Of a DNA stretch of 64,000 nt, positions 1 to 10,391 are shown piece after piece. The stretch is taken from positions 730,923 through 794,922 of the forward strand of contig JAMLGZ010000001.1 of assembly GCA_023957385.1 (NCBI GenBank), read 5' to 3'. The notes below the pieces were generated by a model that ran no database searches, was not told the DNA's origin, and saw nothing but the letters and a program-made list of their open reading frames with translations. The DNA comes from Brumimicrobium sp. (GTDB taxonomy: Bacteria > Bacteroidota > Bacteroidia > Flavobacteriales_D > Crocinitomicaceae). Positions within the stretch are counted from its first letter, which is position 1, and each line of letters opens with the position of its first letter. The position numbers and the translations under genes are program-made.

Positions 1-1372
1 AGCCTTATTAATAGCCTTATTTGGAAGTTTCTTTTTTATAGGAAATTCTTTTGCTGTCGAATTTTCTGGACATACTCCTCCCCCAGATTCTAGTTCGTCA
101 ATTATTGATAAAACTGCAGCACTCTATCTAATAGATGAAGGTAAGAAATTATTAAATCAAGGGAGAACACGAGATGCCTTACAAAAATTCAGAGAGGCTT
201 TTGTCAAAGATAAATATAACTCGAAGGCTGCTTACTGGATAGGAGAAGCCCACTATAAGTTAGATAATTTTGGATATGCTTTGAGATATGGTAAAACAGC
301 TGAAGCATTAAGTCAGGCTTCTGATGGAGATGTATTCTTTTTGCTAGGCAGAGCATATCACAGACAAAATATTCTAGATAGTGCAAAAATGAATTATGAG
401 TTGGCAGATATTCAATTATCACAAGCATTAAAAAAAGCCTATAATCTTGGTCTATACCTTGAAGAAATAAAGTATGCTTTATCTGTATCTAACTATGAAA
501 GAAAGTATCAAAAGGAATTATTGGGAGATAATATCAATTCAGGATATGATGATTATAATGCTTTAATTTCTGATGATGGAAAGACAATGTATTTTGTTTC
601 AAGAAGACCCGAAACAAAAGGTAGTAACATTAACCCGGATGATCAGAGATATTTTGAAGATATTTATATTTCTAGATGGGATAGTGAAAATAATGAATGG
701 GGAAGAGGGGTTAATGAAATCGACAGATTAAACTCTAATGGATTTGATGCACTGAATTATATCTCTAAAGATGGAATGGAAGCATACCTAACTATCAATA
801 CCTCTATCTTAGATCAGAAGAAAGTTACTAAGAGTTCAGATATTTGTATATCTAATTTTACAAAAGAACACCGATGGTCAGTTCCAAAGCCTATAAAAAA
901 TAAAACAATCAACACCTCTTTTTTTGATGGTGCTCCCACATTAACAGAAGATGGTAGTATTATGTACTTTGTAAGTGATAGAGAAGGAAATAAATCAAAG
1001 TCTGATATTTATGTGGTTGAAAAAGTTGGAAATTCTTGGGGTACTGCTAAGAAATTACCAATGAATGTAAATACGACTGAAAACGAAACAACTCCTTATA
1101 TTACGCCGGATAATAAATTTTTATTTTACTCTTCAAATGGTAAAAAAGGAATGGGAGGATATGATGTGTATGTAACTGAGAATATGGGTGATGGAACATG
1201 GGGTGAGCCCGTTAACTTAGGGCCGGATTTTAATACTGTGAATGATGATATCTTCTTTAAATATTATCCAGAATTAAATAAAGGAGTGATTTCCACTTAT
1301 ACACTAGAAGGACAAAAATCAAGTATGGATATTTATGAATTGAAATTAGAGGGTTGGAAAATACCTAAATAA
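1..1372 (+). CDS. TPR/PD40 beta-propeller exported protein, 5' end missing
   Basis: The reading frame is open from base 2, so the gene begins before the window. The first visible residues are a hydrophobic stretch ending FIGNSFA, which looks like the end of a signal peptide. A TPR-like helical region follows (visible residues about 40-160). After it come PD40/WD40-like blades with the DDGKTMYFVS type of motif near residues 182, 308 and 363. Such proteins in Bacteroidota are periplasmic or outer-membrane-associated and often end in an OmpA domain. None is present here; the protein stops just after the propeller. Its role is inferred only as envelope-associated. An ATG-initiated call at 281 would cut off the signal peptide and TPR region. 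Confidence 0.8.
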   Translation, partial: ALLIALFGSFFFIGNSFAVEFSGHTPPPDSSSSIIDKTAALYLIDEGKKLLNQGRTRDALQKFREAFVKDKYNSKAAYWIGEAHYKLDNFGYALRYGKTAEALSQASDGDVFFLLGRAYHRQNILDSAKMNYELADIQLSQALKKAYNLGLYLEEIKYALSVSNYERKYQKELLGDNINSGYDDYNALISDDGKTMYFVSRRPETKGSNINPDDQRYFEDIYISRWDSENNEWGRGVNEIDRLNSNGFDALNYISKDGMEAYLTINTSILDQKKVTKSSDICISNFTKEHRWSVPKPIKNKTINTSFFDGAPTLTEDGSIMYFVSDREGNKSKSDIYVVEKVGNSWGTAKKLPMNVNTTENETTPYITPDNKFLFYSSNGKKGMGGYDVYVTENMGDGTWGEPVNLGPDFNTVNDDIFFKYYPELNKGVISTYTLEGQKSSMDIYELKLEGWKIPK

Positions 1373-1394
1373 TTTTCTGTAATTCAGTATATAG

Positions 1395-1422
1395 AAACGG
1401 GTTGAGAATTCTCAACCCGTTT
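1395..1422. terminator. Bidirectional intrinsic terminator
   Basis: Two 12-base arms (AAACGGGTTGAG and its complement) flank an AATT loop, with T runs on the right and A runs on the left. It lies between convergent genes, so it can end both the PD40 gene and uvrD. Confidence 0.85.
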
Positions 1423-1427
1423 TTGTT

Positions 1428-3704
1428 TTAATCTACTACCGTTAGCTTTGCAAATTTGAGTATTAAAGTTTTCTGTCCAACTTTTGGAAAAAACACAGAG
1501 GCTCTTTTATCATTTCCTGTTCCAGAGATGGCTGTAATTTTCCCTTTCCCAAATCGCTCATGTTCTACGTTATAGCCAACTTTTAAATCTAATGAAGAGG
1601 TCAAGTCTCCTTTAGAATCTTTATTAATTACATCTTTTAATGGCTTTAGATTCTTTTTAATTGAAGACTCAAAAGAAGCAGGGCCATCCATCGGAGGTCT
1701 TTTAAATCCACTAAGTGAGCGACCACCTGAAGTACTTATCACCTTATTCTCAAAATGCAAAAAATCACTGTCAATCTCGTCTATAAAACGACTAGCCTCA
1801 GAGGTGATTAATTGTCCCCACCTATAACGACTCACAACGTATGAAAGCGTGCATTCTTTTTCAGCTCTAGTTAATGCCACATAAAACAATCTTCTTTCTT
1901 CTTCCAACTCTGCTCGAGAAGTTAAAGAAAGTTGTGATGGAAATAAATTCTCTTCCAAACCTACTATATATACGTATGGAAACTCGAGACCTTTTGCAGC
2001 ATGAATTGTCATTAATGTTATAGTGTCTTGGTTCTCTCCCTTGTCTTGATCTGCATCTGTGAGGAGCGCTACGTCAATCAGAAAATCACTTAATGTGCCC
2101 AACTCTTCTTTTTCGGTCTTCTCAACTGAGAAAGCTTTAACAGCAGATAATAATTCCTGTATATTTTCATAGCGAGTCACCCCTTCAGGAGATTTATCAT
2201 CATATAAATCCTTTAATATACCAGATGATTTAGCAATATTTTCAGCTAATTCGTATGCAGAGGCTGTATCTATCTGAATAGCAAAACTATTCATTTGAGC
2301 AGCGAAACTAGTAATCTGGTTTTTTGCTCTCGGACTAATATCTACTGGGTAGCGACCAAAATCAGAAATAATTTCCCAAATTGGCACATTATATTGCCGC
2401 GATGCAAGAACCAACATATCTACAGTAGTGTCTCCAATCCCTCTTTTAGGATAGTTGATGATTCTTTTCAGTGCCTCTTCATCTCTCGGGTTAGCTGTGA
2501 GTCGAAAATAAGCTATTAAATCTTTTATTTCTTTACGTTGATAGAAAGATATGCCACCATATATTTTGTAAGGAAGATTTAATTTTCGTAAAGACTCTTC
2601 AAAGGAACGTGATTGTGCATTGGTGCGGTAAAGAATTGCAAAGTCTTTGTAAGACGCCCCATTATTTCTTTTCGTGTCATATATCTTATTGACAATAATG
2701 CGACCTTCTTCATTATCTGTTAAACATCTAACTACATTTATTTGTTCCCCCTGAACATTCGAGGTCCAAACGTTCTTCTTAATCTGGTCTTTATTTAGTT
2801 TGATGATGCTATTAGCAGCCTCTACAATATTTTTAGTGCTTCGATAATTTTGCTCAAGTTTATAGAGCTTGTAATCTGGATAGTCCTTTCTGAAATTTAA
2901 AATATTTTCAATGTTAGCTCCCCTAAAAGAGTAGATGCTTTGTGCGTCATCGCCAACTACACAGATATTTTCATAAGCTGCTGCTAATTTTTTTACAATT
3001 AAGTATTGTGAATAGTTAGTATCTTGGTACTCATCAACTAAAATATATTTAAATTTCTGTTGATAGAAATGTAATACATCCGGATAATCTCTTAATAGAA
3101 CATTTGTTTGAAATAATAAATCATCAAAGTCCATTGCTCCGGCTTTAAAGCATCTGTTCTGATATTCTTTATATATACGGAATAATTCAGGTTTTTGAGA
3201 CATCCTATCCTCTGCAATGATATCTGTATTACTCTCATAGTAAGCAGGAGAAATTAAATTATTTTTAGCACCAGATATACGATTATATACTGTACTGGGT
3301 TTATATATTTTATCATCTAAGCCATATTCTTTGATGATGCTCTTGATAAGATTCTTACTATCATGCGTATCATAAATGGTAAAATTGGAAGGATATCCTA
3401 ATTTATCGGCATTATATCTTAAGATACGTGCAAATACTGAGTGGAAAGTTCCCATGGTTATATTTAGAGCATCACTTCCGCCCACAATTGCATTAATTCT
3501 ATTTTGCATTTCTTTAGCCGCCTTGTTGGTAAAGGTCAAAGCCAGAATATTAAAAGGATCCACGCCGCTACGAATAAGATGCGCAATGCGGAATGTTAAA
3601 ACTCTAGTTTTACCCGATCCTGCGCCCGCAATAACCATCATTGGGCCACTAAGATGTTGAACAGCAGCTTGTTGATCAGAATTTAATTCATTTAGATAAT
3701 CCAT
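1428..3704 (-). CDS. uvrD: UvrD/PcrA-type superfamily 1 DNA helicase
   Basis: This is a 758-residue ATP-dependent 3'-5' DNA helicase of nucleotide-excision and mismatch repair. Visible motifs are the Q motif (NSDQQAAV), Walker A (AGAGSGKT, residues 26-33), Walker B VDEYQDTN near 224, GDDAQSIYSFRGA near 250, the QNYRS motif near 285, IHAAKGLEF near 565 and YVALTRA near 607. The last roughly 50 residues (VEHERFGKGKITAISG onward) form the Tudor-like domain that binds RNA polymerase in PcrA/UvrD. Length fits the family. The gene is convergent with the PD40 gene and stands alone. Its start is supported by a TATCTTTG box only 5 bases upstream. Confidence 0.95.
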   Translation of the reverse strand: MDYLNELNSDQQAAVQHLSGPMMVIAGAGSGKTRVLTFRIAHLIRSGVDPFNILALTFTNKAAKEMQNRINAIVGGSDALNITMGTFHSVFARILRYNADKLGYPSNFTIYDTHDSKNLIKSIIKEYGLDDKIYKPSTVYNRISGAKNNLISPAYYESNTDIIAEDRMSQKPELFRIYKEYQNRCFKAGAMDFDDLLFQTNVLLRDYPDVLHFYQQKFKYILVDEYQDTNYSQYLIVKKLAAAYENICVVGDDAQSIYSFRGANIENILNFRKDYPDYKLYKLEQNYRSTKNIVEAANSIIKLNKDQIKKNVWTSNVQGEQINVVRCLTDNEEGRIIVNKIYDTKRNNGASYKDFAILYRTNAQSRSFEESLRKLNLPYKIYGGISFYQRKEIKDLIAYFRLTANPRDEEALKRIINYPKRGIGDTTVDMLVLASRQYNVPIWEIISDFGRYPVDISPRAKNQITSFAAQMNSFAIQIDTASAYELAENIAKSSGILKDLYDDKSPEGVTRYENIQELLSAVKAFSVEKTEKEELGTLSDFLIDVALLTDADQDKGENQDTITLMTIHAAKGLEFPYVYIVGLEENLFPSQLSLTSRAELEEERRLFYVALTRAEKECTLSYVVSRYRWGQLITSEASRFIDEIDSDFLHFENKVISTSGGRSLSGFKRPPMDGPASFESSIKKNLKPLKDVINKDSKGDLTSSLDLKVGYNVEHERFGKGKITAISGTGNDKRASVFFPKVGQKTLILKFAKLTVVD

Positions 3705-3709
3705 AAGGA

Positions 3710-3739
3710 CAAAGATACTAAGAAAGAAGGTGGATAAAA
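3710..3739 (-). promoter_or_regulatory. uvrD promoter, near-leaderless
   Basis: On the minus strand TATCTTTG (3710-3717) matches the Bacteroidota -7 box TAnnTTTG, and a TTT element lies 19 bases further upstream (3737-3739). The box ends 5 bases before the ATG, so the transcript should begin at or beside the start codon. Confidence 0.6.
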
Positions 3740-3913
3740 ATCTTTTTAAAACTCTTTTTAGAAAATAATTTTTTCCTACTATGCATTCTCTTTATTTTTT
3801 TTAATTGATTGATAATTAGTTTATTATATTAAATATAAGTATGGATGAAAAGATTTAGAGAATTAGAATTAACAGTAGATTGTTAAAAATCAGCAACTTT
3901 TTATAAAAAAATG

Positions 3914-3943
3914 TTGGATTCTAAAATTAATTATCTAATTTTG
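3914..3943 (+). promoter_or_regulatory. Main promoter of the ribosomal superoperon
   Basis: TTG (3914-3916), exactly 19 bases, then TAATTTTG (3936-3943) matches the Bacteroidota sigma-A consensus. Transcription should start near 3950, giving a leader of about 50 nt before rpsL. The leader contains a weak CCCAA/TTGGG hairpin around 3955. The rest of 3705-3999 is AT-rich and I see no gene in it. Confidence 0.75.
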
Positions 3944-3999
3944 CACCCCCCAAAGTGTATTGGGAGTATTAATTAATTATAATAATTTAAAGAGAAAAT

Positions 4000-4380
4000 A
4001 TGCCAACTATTCAACAACTAGTTCGCAAAGGTAGAACAGCGCCGGTGAGAAAAAGCAAGTCTGTAGCACTTGATTCTTGTCCGCAGCGTAAAGGAGTATG
4101 TGTACGTGTGTACACCACTACACCTAAAAAGCCAAACTCTGCAATGAGAAAGGTTGCTAGGGTTCGTTTAACTAATGGAAAAGAGGTGAATGCCTACATC
4201 GGAGGTGAAGGTCATAACCTACAAGAGCACTCTATGGTATTAGTAAGAGGAGGAAGAGTAAAAGACCTTCCAGGAGTACGTTATCATATTGTACGTGGGG
4301 CAGAAGATACTGCTGGAGTAAATGGAAGATTACAAGGTCGTTCTAAATATGGAGCGAAAAAACCTAAAGCACAAAAATAA
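4000..4380 (+). CDS. rpsL: 30S ribosomal protein S12
   Basis: S12 (126 residues) sits in the decoding centre of the small subunit and helps check codon-anticodon pairing. The conserved N-terminus ([12 protein letters not shown]), the [17 protein letters not shown] segment and the [13 protein letters not shown] loop are all visible. The lysine of TPKKPNSA and the lysine of GRVKDLPG, where streptomycin-resistance changes usually occur, are wild type. It is the first gene of the superoperon and lies 7 bases before rpsG. Confidence 0.98.
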   Translation: MPTIQQLVRKGRTAPVRKSKSVALDSCPQRKGVCVRVYTTTPKKPNSAMRKVARVRLTNGKEVNAYIGGEGHNLQEHSMVLVRGGRVKDLPGVRYHIVRGAEDTAGVNGRLQGRSKYGAKKPKAQK

Positions 4381-4387
4381 TTGAGTC

Positions 4388-4858
4388 ATGAGAAGAAGAA
4401 AGGCGAAAAAAATTGAAATTTTACCAGATCCACGCTTTAATGACGTTCAGGTAACAAAATTCGTTAACAACTTAATGTTTGACGGGAAGAAAAACTTGGC
4501 TTACAAGATTTTTTATGATGCTATTGATATTGTAGAGGGAAAAATTCAAGATCAAAACGGATTAGAAGTATTCAAGAAGGCGATTGAGAACATTACTCCA
4601 AGTGTAGAAGTTCGTAGTAGAAGAGTAGGAGGAGCTACTTTTCAAATCCCTACACCTATTCATGAGTCAAGAAAACAATCTTTGGCTATGAAATGGATGA
4701 TTACTTATTCTCGTAAGCGCAATGAAAAAACAATGGCTATGCGTTTAGCTAATGAGTTTATTGCTGCATCTAAAGAAGAAGGAGCTGCTTTCAAGAAGAA
4801 AGAGGATACATTAAAAATGGCTGAGGCTAATAAGGCGTTCTCTCACTTTAGAATCTAA
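4388..4858 (+). CDS. rpsG: 30S ribosomal protein S7
   Basis: S7 (156 residues) is a primary binder of the 16S rRNA 3' domain and forms part of the mRNA exit channel. The start MRRRKAKK and the conserved VGGATFQIP segment are present, and the length is normal. It follows rpsL closely and precedes fusA by 12 bases, the ancestral str order. S7 is a translational repressor of the str operon in enterobacteria; I see no obvious equivalent site here. Confidence 0.98.
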   Translation: MRRRKAKKIEILPDPRFNDVQVTKFVNNLMFDGKKNLAYKIFYDAIDIVEGKIQDQNGLEVFKKAIENITPSVEVRSRRVGGATFQIPTPIHESRKQSLAMKWMITYSRKRNEKTMAMRLANEFIAASKEEGAAFKKKEDTLKMAEANKAFSHFRI

Positions 4859-4870
4859 AACGAAGATATT

Positions 4871-6979
4871 ATGGCAAAAAGAGATTTAAAATATACAAGA
4901 AATATTGGGATTATGGCTCACGTGGATGCTGGTAAAACAACAACTACTGAGCGTATTCTTTATTATACAGGTGTAAACCATAAATTAGGAGAAACGCATG
5001 ACGGTTCTGCAACAATGGACTGGATGGATCAAGAGCAAGAAAGAGGTATTACTATTACTTCTGCTGCAACTACTTGTTTCTGGAAGTATAATAATGAACA
5101 ATATAAGATTAATGTGATTGACACTCCAGGACACGTTGACTTTACTGTTGAGGTAGAGCGTTCTCTTCGTGTATTGGATGGAGCTGTTGCTTTATTCTGT
5201 GCTGCTTCAGGTGTTGAGCCTCAATCAGAAACAGTTTGGAGACAAGCCGATAAGTATGGTGTTCCTAGAATTGGTTTCATTAACAAGATGGACCGTGCTG
5301 GAGCTGATTTCTTTAAGACTATTCAACAGATTATCGACAGATTAGGAGGTAATCCAGTTCCGATTAACTTACCAATTGGTTCTGAGGATACTTTTATTGG
5401 AGTTGTTGACTTGATTAAGAATAAGGCACTTATTTGGCATGACGCAGATAAAGGTATGACTTGGGAAGAGCAAGAAGTACCTGCTGATATGAAAGATCAG
5501 GTTGAAGAATACAGAAGTAAATTAATTGAAGCTGCAGCTGAATCTGATGATGCTTTAATGGAAAAATTCTTTGAAACTCCAGAAGCAATTACAGAAGAAG
5601 AATTAAGAACTGCTATTAGAAAAGCAACTATCAATATGTCTATTAACCCAATCCTTTGTGGATCTTCATTTAAGAATAAGGGAGTTCAGACATTATTAGA
5701 TGCAATTATGCAGTATTTGCCTTCACCATTAGATATCGATGCAATTCAAGGTGTGAATCCTGATACAGGTGCAGAGGAAAGCAGAAAGCCAACTATTGAG
5801 GAACCTACTTCTGCGTTAGCATTTAAGATCGCTACTGACCCATTTGTAGGACGTTTATGTTTTATCCGTGTATATTCAGGAAAAATTGATGCTGGTTCTT
5901 ACGTTTATAATACTCGTACTGAGAAAAATGAACGTATCTCTCGTATTTTCCAAATGCACTCAAATAAACAGAACCCTATTGATGTATTAGAGTGTGGAGA
6001 TATTGGAGCAGCAGTTGGATTTAAAGATATCAGAACAGGAGATACTCTTTGTGATGAGAAAAAACCAATCGTTCTTGAATCTATGTCTTTCCCTGATCCA
6101 GTTATTGGTATCGCTATTGAACCTAAAACAAAGGCTGACGTAGAAAGATTATCAGTCGGCTTAAATAAATTAGCTGAGGAAGACCCAACATTCCAAGTTT
6201 CTACTAACGAAGAGTCTGGTCAAACAGTTATTTCTGGAATGGGAGAGCTTCACTTGGAAGTACTTGTTGAAAGATTAAGAAGAGAGTTTAAAGTTGAAGT
6301 AAACGAAGGAGAACCTCAAGTTTCTTACAAAGAGAAAATCTCTACTCCAGTTGATCATAGAGAAGTTTACAAAAAACAAACGGGTGGTCGTGGTAAATTT
6401 GCTGATATTGTTATCAAAATTAGCCCACAAACTGATGAAACTAAAACAGGACTTGAATTTATTAACAGCATTAAAGGTGGTAATATTCCGAAAGAATATA
6501 TCCCTTCAGTTGAGAAAGGATTCAAAGAATCTATGAAGAATGGTGTTCTTGCAGGTTATCCTCTAGATTCATTAGTGGTTGAATTAATAGATGGATCTTA
6601 CCACGCAGTTGACTCTGATTCTCTTTCATTCGAATTAGCAGCAAAGATGGCTTATAGAGAGGCATTACCTAAAACTAATCCACAGTTATTAGAGCCTATC
6701 ATGAAGTTAGAAGTTGTTACTCCAGAAGAAAATATGGGGGACGTAGTTGCTGACTTAAATAGAAGAAGAGGTCAAATGCAAGGAATGGACGATCGTTCTG
6801 GTGCAAAAGTTTTAAAAGCTTTAGTTCCATTATCTGAAATGTTTGGATATGTGACTGCTTTGAGAACCTTGTCATCGGGTCGTGCAACATCAACAATGGA
6901 GTTTTCTCATTATGATGTTTGTCCTAAGAATATCGCTGATGGAGTGATAGCTAAAGTTAAAGGAAGTGTTACAGCTTAA
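4871..6979 (+). CDS. fusA: Elongation factor G
   Basis: EF-G (702 residues) is the GTPase that drives ribosomal translocation and, with RRF, ribosome recycling. G motifs are visible: AHVDAGKT (17-24), the switch [13 protein letters not shown] near 60, DTPGHVDF near 86 and NKMD near 140. Domain II and the C-terminal domain IV-V segments follow at normal positions. It is the canonical operon copy between rpsG and rpsJ. No tuf follows it, so EF-Tu must be encoded elsewhere. Confidence 0.98.
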   Translation: MAKRDLKYTRNIGIMAHVDAGKTTTTERILYYTGVNHKLGETHDGSATMDWMDQEQERGITITSAATTCFWKYNNEQYKINVIDTPGHVDFTVEVERSLRVLDGAVALFCAASGVEPQSETVWRQADKYGVPRIGFINKMDRAGADFFKTIQQIIDRLGGNPVPINLPIGSEDTFIGVVDLIKNKALIWHDADKGMTWEEQEVPADMKDQVEEYRSKLIEAAAESDDALMEKFFETPEAITEEELRTAIRKATINMSINPILCGSSFKNKGVQTLLDAIMQYLPSPLDIDAIQGVNPDTGAEESRKPTIEEPTSALAFKIATDPFVGRLCFIRVYSGKIDAGSYVYNTRTEKNERISRIFQMHSNKQNPIDVLECGDIGAAVGFKDIRTGDTLCDEKKPIVLESMSFPDPVIGIAIEPKTKADVERLSVGLNKLAEEDPTFQVSTNEESGQTVISGMGELHLEVLVERLRREFKVEVNEGEPQVSYKEKISTPVDHREVYKKQTGGRGKFADIVIKISPQTDETKTGLEFINSIKGGNIPKEYIPSVEKGFKESMKNGVLAGYPLDSLVVELIDGSYHAVDSDSLSFELAAKMAYREALPKTNPQLLEPIMKLEVVTPEENMGDVVADLNRRRGQMQGMDDRSGAKVLKALVPLSEMFGYVTALRTLSSGRATSTMEFSHYDVCPKNIADGVIAKVKGSVTA

Positions 6980-6989
6980 TATATAAGTA

Positions 6990-7295
6990 ATGAGTCAAAG
7001 AATTAGAATAAAATTAAAATCTTACGATTACAATTTAGTTGACAAATCAGCTGAGAAAATCGTAAAAACAGTTAAAACTACAGGTGCTGTTGTTAGTGGA
7101 CCAATTCCACTTCCTACACATAAGAGAATTTACACTGTATTAAAATCTCCTCACGTAAATAAAAAAGCGAGAGAACAATTTGAATTGTGTTCTTATAAGC
7201 GTCTATTAGATATTTACAGCTCTTCTTCAAAGACTGTAGATGCGCTAATGCGTTTAGAATTGCCAAGCGGAGTTGACGTAGAAATTAAAGTTTAA
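6990..7295 (+). CDS. rpsJ: 30S ribosomal protein S10
   Basis: S10 (101 residues) belongs to the 30S head and, in other bacteria, also acts with NusB in antitermination. The start [18 protein letters not shown] and the [19 protein letters not shown] segment are diagnostic. It lies directly after fusA, which joins the str and S10 operons into one unit. Confidence 0.98.
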   Translation: MSQRIRIKLKSYDYNLVDKSAEKIVKTVKTTGAVVSGPIPLPTHKRIYTVLKSPHVNKKAREQFELCSYKRLLDIYSSSSKTVDALMRLELPSGVDVEIKV

Positions 7296-7312
7296 TGTTT
7301 AAAAAATAAAGT

Positions 7313-7927
7313 ATGCCAGGTATAATTGGAAAAAAAGTCGGAATGACTAGCATTTACAGTGCCGAGGGTAAGGCAACACCATGCACAGTGATAGAAGCTG
7401 GTCCTTGCGTTGTAACGCAAGTTAAAACGAGCGACAGAGATGGATATGATGCTATCCAGCTAGCTTTTGGAGAAAGAAAAGAAAAAAATACTCCAAATGC
7501 TTTAAAAGGTCACTTCAAAAAAGCAAATACAACTCCAAAAACGGATGTTGTAGAATTTTGTGATTTTGAACAAGAATTGAAATTAGGCGAAGTTGTAGAT
7601 GCCTCTATCTTCACTGAAGGTGAATTCGTTAATGTTGTAGGAACTTCTAAAGGAAAAGGATTCCAAGGAGTTGTGAAAAGACATAACTTCGCTGGTTCTG
7701 AAAGAAGCCACGGTCAATTTAGTATGGTTAGAAAACCAGGTTCTATTGGTATGGCTTCTACACCTAGTAAAGTTCAGAAAGGTAAGAGAATGGCTGGTCA
7801 CATGGGTAATGCTCGTGTTACAATTGAAAACCTTCAGGTTTTAAAAGTTCTAGCTGAAAAGAATATTTTGGTAATTAAAGGTTCTGTACCAGGAGCTAAA
7901 GGTTCAACAGTATTAATTGAGAAGTAA
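7313..7927 (+). CDS. rplC: 50S ribosomal protein L3
   Basis: L3 (204 residues) is an early-assembly protein near the peptidyl transferase centre. The start [15 protein letters not shown] and the [13 protein letters not shown] and MAGHMGN segments are characteristic; the loop glutamine that is methylated in E. coli lies in this region. The stop codon overlaps the rplD ATG by one base (TAATG), suggesting translational coupling. Confidence 0.98.
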   Translation: MPGIIGKKVGMTSIYSAEGKATPCTVIEAGPCVVTQVKTSDRDGYDAIQLAFGERKEKNTPNALKGHFKKANTTPKTDVVEFCDFEQELKLGEVVDASIFTEGEFVNVVGTSKGKGFQGVVKRHNFAGSERSHGQFSMVRKPGSIGMASTPSKVQKGKRMAGHMGNARVTIENLQVLKVLAEKNILVIKGSVPGAKGSTVLIEK

Positions 7928-8553
7928 TGGAAGCAAAAGTATTAGATATTAAAGGAAAAGCTACTACATCAAAAGTGACCCTTTCTGACTCAATTTATGC
8001 AATTGAGCCAAATGATCACGCGATTTATTTAGATGTAAAACAATATTTAGCTAATAAACGTCAAGGTACTCATAAATCTAAAGAAAGAGCGGAGGTTAAC
8101 TTAAGTACTAGAAAGATTAAGAAACAAAAAGGTACCGGTGGAGCACGTGCAGGATCTTTGAAGAGTCCTGTATTTGTTGGAGGTGGTACTGTATTCGGAC
8201 CTAGACCAAGAGATTATAGCTTTAAATTAAACACAAAGTTAAAGAGAGTTGCAAGACGTTCTGCATTGTCTTATAAAGCAAAAGAAGATGGAATCATCGT
8301 ATTAGAAGGATTAAAATTTGATGCTCCTAAAACAAAAGATTTTATTGCTGTTTTAAAAGCTTTAAAGATGGATAGTGAGAAAGTTTTATTTGTTGTAGGA
8401 GAACACGATAAGAATACATATTTGTCTTCTAGAAACATTGAAAAAGCAAAAGTTATAACTGCAGATTCATTAAATACTTTTGACGTTATGAACGCTAAAA
8501 AGTTAGTTATTGCAAAAGAAGCAGTTGAAGTTATTGAAAAGATTTTAAACTAA
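7927..8553 (+). CDS. rplD: 50S ribosomal protein L4
   Basis: L4 (208 residues) lines the peptide exit tunnel. The tunnel-loop segment KKQKGTGGARAGSLKSPVFVGGG is intact and at the usual position. In enterobacteria L4 autoregulates the S10 operon through the leader; no such leader precedes rpsJ here, because the genes are fused to the str block. Confidence 0.97.
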   Translation: MEAKVLDIKGKATTSKVTLSDSIYAIEPNDHAIYLDVKQYLANKRQGTHKSKERAEVNLSTRKIKKQKGTGGARAGSLKSPVFVGGGTVFGPRPRDYSFKLNTKLKRVARRSALSYKAKEDGIIVLEGLKFDAPKTKDFIAVLKALKMDSEKVLFVVGEHDKNTYLSSRNIEKAKVITADSLNTFDVMNAKKLVIAKEAVEVIEKILN

Positions 8554-8559
8554 TTAGTG

Positions 8560-8859
8560 ATGATTAACACCATAATTAAGAAGCCTGTTATCACAGAAAA
8601 AGCGACATACGCGAGCGAAAAAAACAATCGTTTCTCGTTTATCGTTGATATCAGAGCAAATAAAATTGAAATTAAGAAAGCCGTCGAGAACATGTATGGC
8701 GTAACAGTTAACTCTGTTCGCACCATGAATTATGGCGGTGGCAAATCCTCTGTTAAATATACTAACAAAGGTATCGTTACACAACGTAGCAGTCGTACTA
8801 AAAAAGCGATTGTAACTGTTGCTGAGGGAGAAACGATTGATTTATTTACTAATGTTTAA
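8560..8859 (+). CDS. rplW: 50S ribosomal protein L23
   Basis: L23 (99 residues) sits at the tunnel exit and docks trigger factor and SRP. The start MINTIIKKPVITEKAT is typical of the family. I placed the start at the ATG at 8560 rather than the GTG three bases earlier, because the family begins at this methionine. Early codons are somewhat richer in GCG/AGC than in neighbouring genes, with no other sign of transfer. Confidence 0.96.
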   Translation: MINTIIKKPVITEKATYASEKNNRFSFIVDIRANKIEIKKAVENMYGVTVNSVRTMNYGGGKSSVKYTNKGIVTQRSSRTKKAIVTVAEGETIDLFTNV

Positions 8860-8871
8860 TTAATTTAAAAG

Positions 8872-9696
8872 ATGAGTCTTAAAAAGTTTAAGCCTACAAC
8901 TCCAGGGCAAAGACGTAAAATCATCCTTGACAGTAAAGAGATTACTAAGTCAACTCCTGAGAAATCATTGATTTCTAAGAAGTCTAAGACTGGTGGTCGT
9001 AACTCTAAAGGTCGTATGACAATGCGATACATTGGAGGAGGTCATAAGCAGAAATATCGTATTATCGATTTTAAGAGAGATAAGATGGATATACCTGCAA
9101 CTGTAAAGGCGATTGAGTACGATCCAAATCGTACAGCAAATATTGCTTTACTATTCTATAAAGATGGTGAAAAGCGTTATATTCTTGCTCCTGATGGGTT
9201 AAAAGTTGGAGATGAGGTACTTTCTGGAAAGAATGCTACTCCAAATATTGGTAATGCTATGTTTGTTGCTGATATTCCTCTTGGAACTTCTGTTCATAAT
9301 GTTGAAATGAAACCAGGTAATGGTGGAGTGATTGCTCGTGGAGCTGGAACGTATGCCGTATTAATGGCTAGAGACGGGAAGTATGGTATCTTCAGAATGC
9401 CTTCAGGTGAGGTAAGAATGATATTAACTACTTGTTTAGCTACTATTGGTACTGTATCAAATCACGAACACAGTTTAACTGTTTCAGGTAAAGCTGGTCG
9501 TTCTAGATGGCTTGGTAGAAGACCTCGTGTAAGAGGTGTTGTTATGAACCCAGTAGATCACCCAATGGGTGGTGGAGAAGGACGTCACTCAGGTGGACAT
9601 CCTAGATCTCGTAACGGTATTCCTGCTAAAGGATACAAAACGAGAGCTCCTAAGAAGTATTCAAATAAATTCATTATTGAGAAAAGAAAGAAATAG
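8872..9696 (+). CDS. rplB: 50S ribosomal protein L2
   Basis: L2 (274 residues) is needed for subunit association and peptidyl transferase assembly. The glycine/arginine-rich [13 protein letters not shown] segment and the C-terminal [18 protein letters not shown] segment with the conserved histidine are present. Length is normal. It is followed 3 bases later by rpsS. Confidence 0.98.
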   Translation: MSLKKFKPTTPGQRRKIILDSKEITKSTPEKSLISKKSKTGGRNSKGRMTMRYIGGGHKQKYRIIDFKRDKMDIPATVKAIEYDPNRTANIALLFYKDGEKRYILAPDGLKVGDEVLSGKNATPNIGNAMFVADIPLGTSVHNVEMKPGNGGVIARGAGTYAVLMARDGKYGIFRMPSGEVRMILTTCLATIGTVSNHEHSLTVSGKAGRSRWLGRRPRVRGVVMNPVDHPMGGGEGRHSGGHPRSRNGIPAKGYKTRAPKKYSNKFIIEKRKK

Positions 9697-9699
9697 GAT

Positions 9700-9978
9700 A
9701 TGAGTCGTTCGTTAAAAAAACCTCCTTTTGTTCATTATAAATTAATGCAAAGAGCAGAAGCAGCTCAAGCTTCTAATTCTAAGAATGTGATTAAGACTTG
9801 GTCTAGAGCATCAACTATCACTCCTGAATTCGTGGGCTTGACAGTAGCTGTACATAATGGAAATAAATTTATTCCTGTTTATGTAACTGAAAATATGGTA
9901 GGTCATAAATTTGGTGAATTTGCACCAACTCGTATTTTCCGAGGACATGCCGGTAATAAAAAAGATAAAAAAAGATAA
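9700..9978 (+). CDS. rpsS: 30S ribosomal protein S19
   Basis: S19 (92 residues) binds the 30S head with S13. The start [15 protein letters not shown] and the [10 protein letters not shown] segment identify it. It is tightly packed between rplB and rplV. Confidence 0.97.
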   Translation: MSRSLKKPPFVHYKLMQRAEAAQASNSKNVIKTWSRASTITPEFVGLTVAVHNGNKFIPVYVTENMVGHKFGEFAPTRIFRGHAGNKKDKKR

Positions 9979-9989
9979 AACTCTGAATT

Positions 9990-10388
9990 ATGGGTGCTAG
10001 AAAAAGATTAAAAGCAGAAGAAAGAAAGGCAGAGAACAAACTGATTGCATTTGCAATTTTAAGAAACTCTCCTATTGCTCCTAGAAAGATGAGATCAGTA
10101 GCTGATTTAATTCGTGGAGTAGAAGTAAATAAAGCGTTAAATATTTTACAACATAATCCAAGAGTTGCTTCTAAAAGTTTATCTACTTTATTACGATCCG
10201 CAATTGCTAATTGGGAAGCTAAAAATGAAGATAAAAGCATTGAAAGCGAAGAATTAGTAGTGAAAACTATTGAAGTATCTGAGGCAGGTATGTTGAAGAG
10301 AATTAGACCAAGAGCTCAAGGTAGAGCAAATAGAATTAGAAAAAGATCCAACCACGTACGAATCGTTGTGGACGGTGTAAAAAATTAG
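9990..10388 (+). CDS. rplV: 50S ribosomal protein L22
   Basis: L22 (132 residues) forms the constriction of the exit tunnel with L4. The segment SPIAPRKMRSVADLIRG and the C-terminal loop PRAQGRANRIRKRSNH are typical. The N-terminus has a lysine/glutamate-rich extension (MGARKRLKAEERK), as is common in Bacteroidota. Confidence 0.97.
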   Translation: MGARKRLKAEERKAENKLIAFAILRNSPIAPRKMRSVADLIRGVEVNKALNILQHNPRVASKSLSTLLRSAIANWEAKNEDKSIESEELVVKTIEVSEAGMLKRIRPRAQGRANRIRKRSNHVRIVVDGVKN

Positions 10389-10391
10389 AAT

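Noticed and set aside
204..428. Minus-strand ORF over the PD40 gene
   Set aside because: It is opposite a well-supported gene with a continuous frame and no features of its own.
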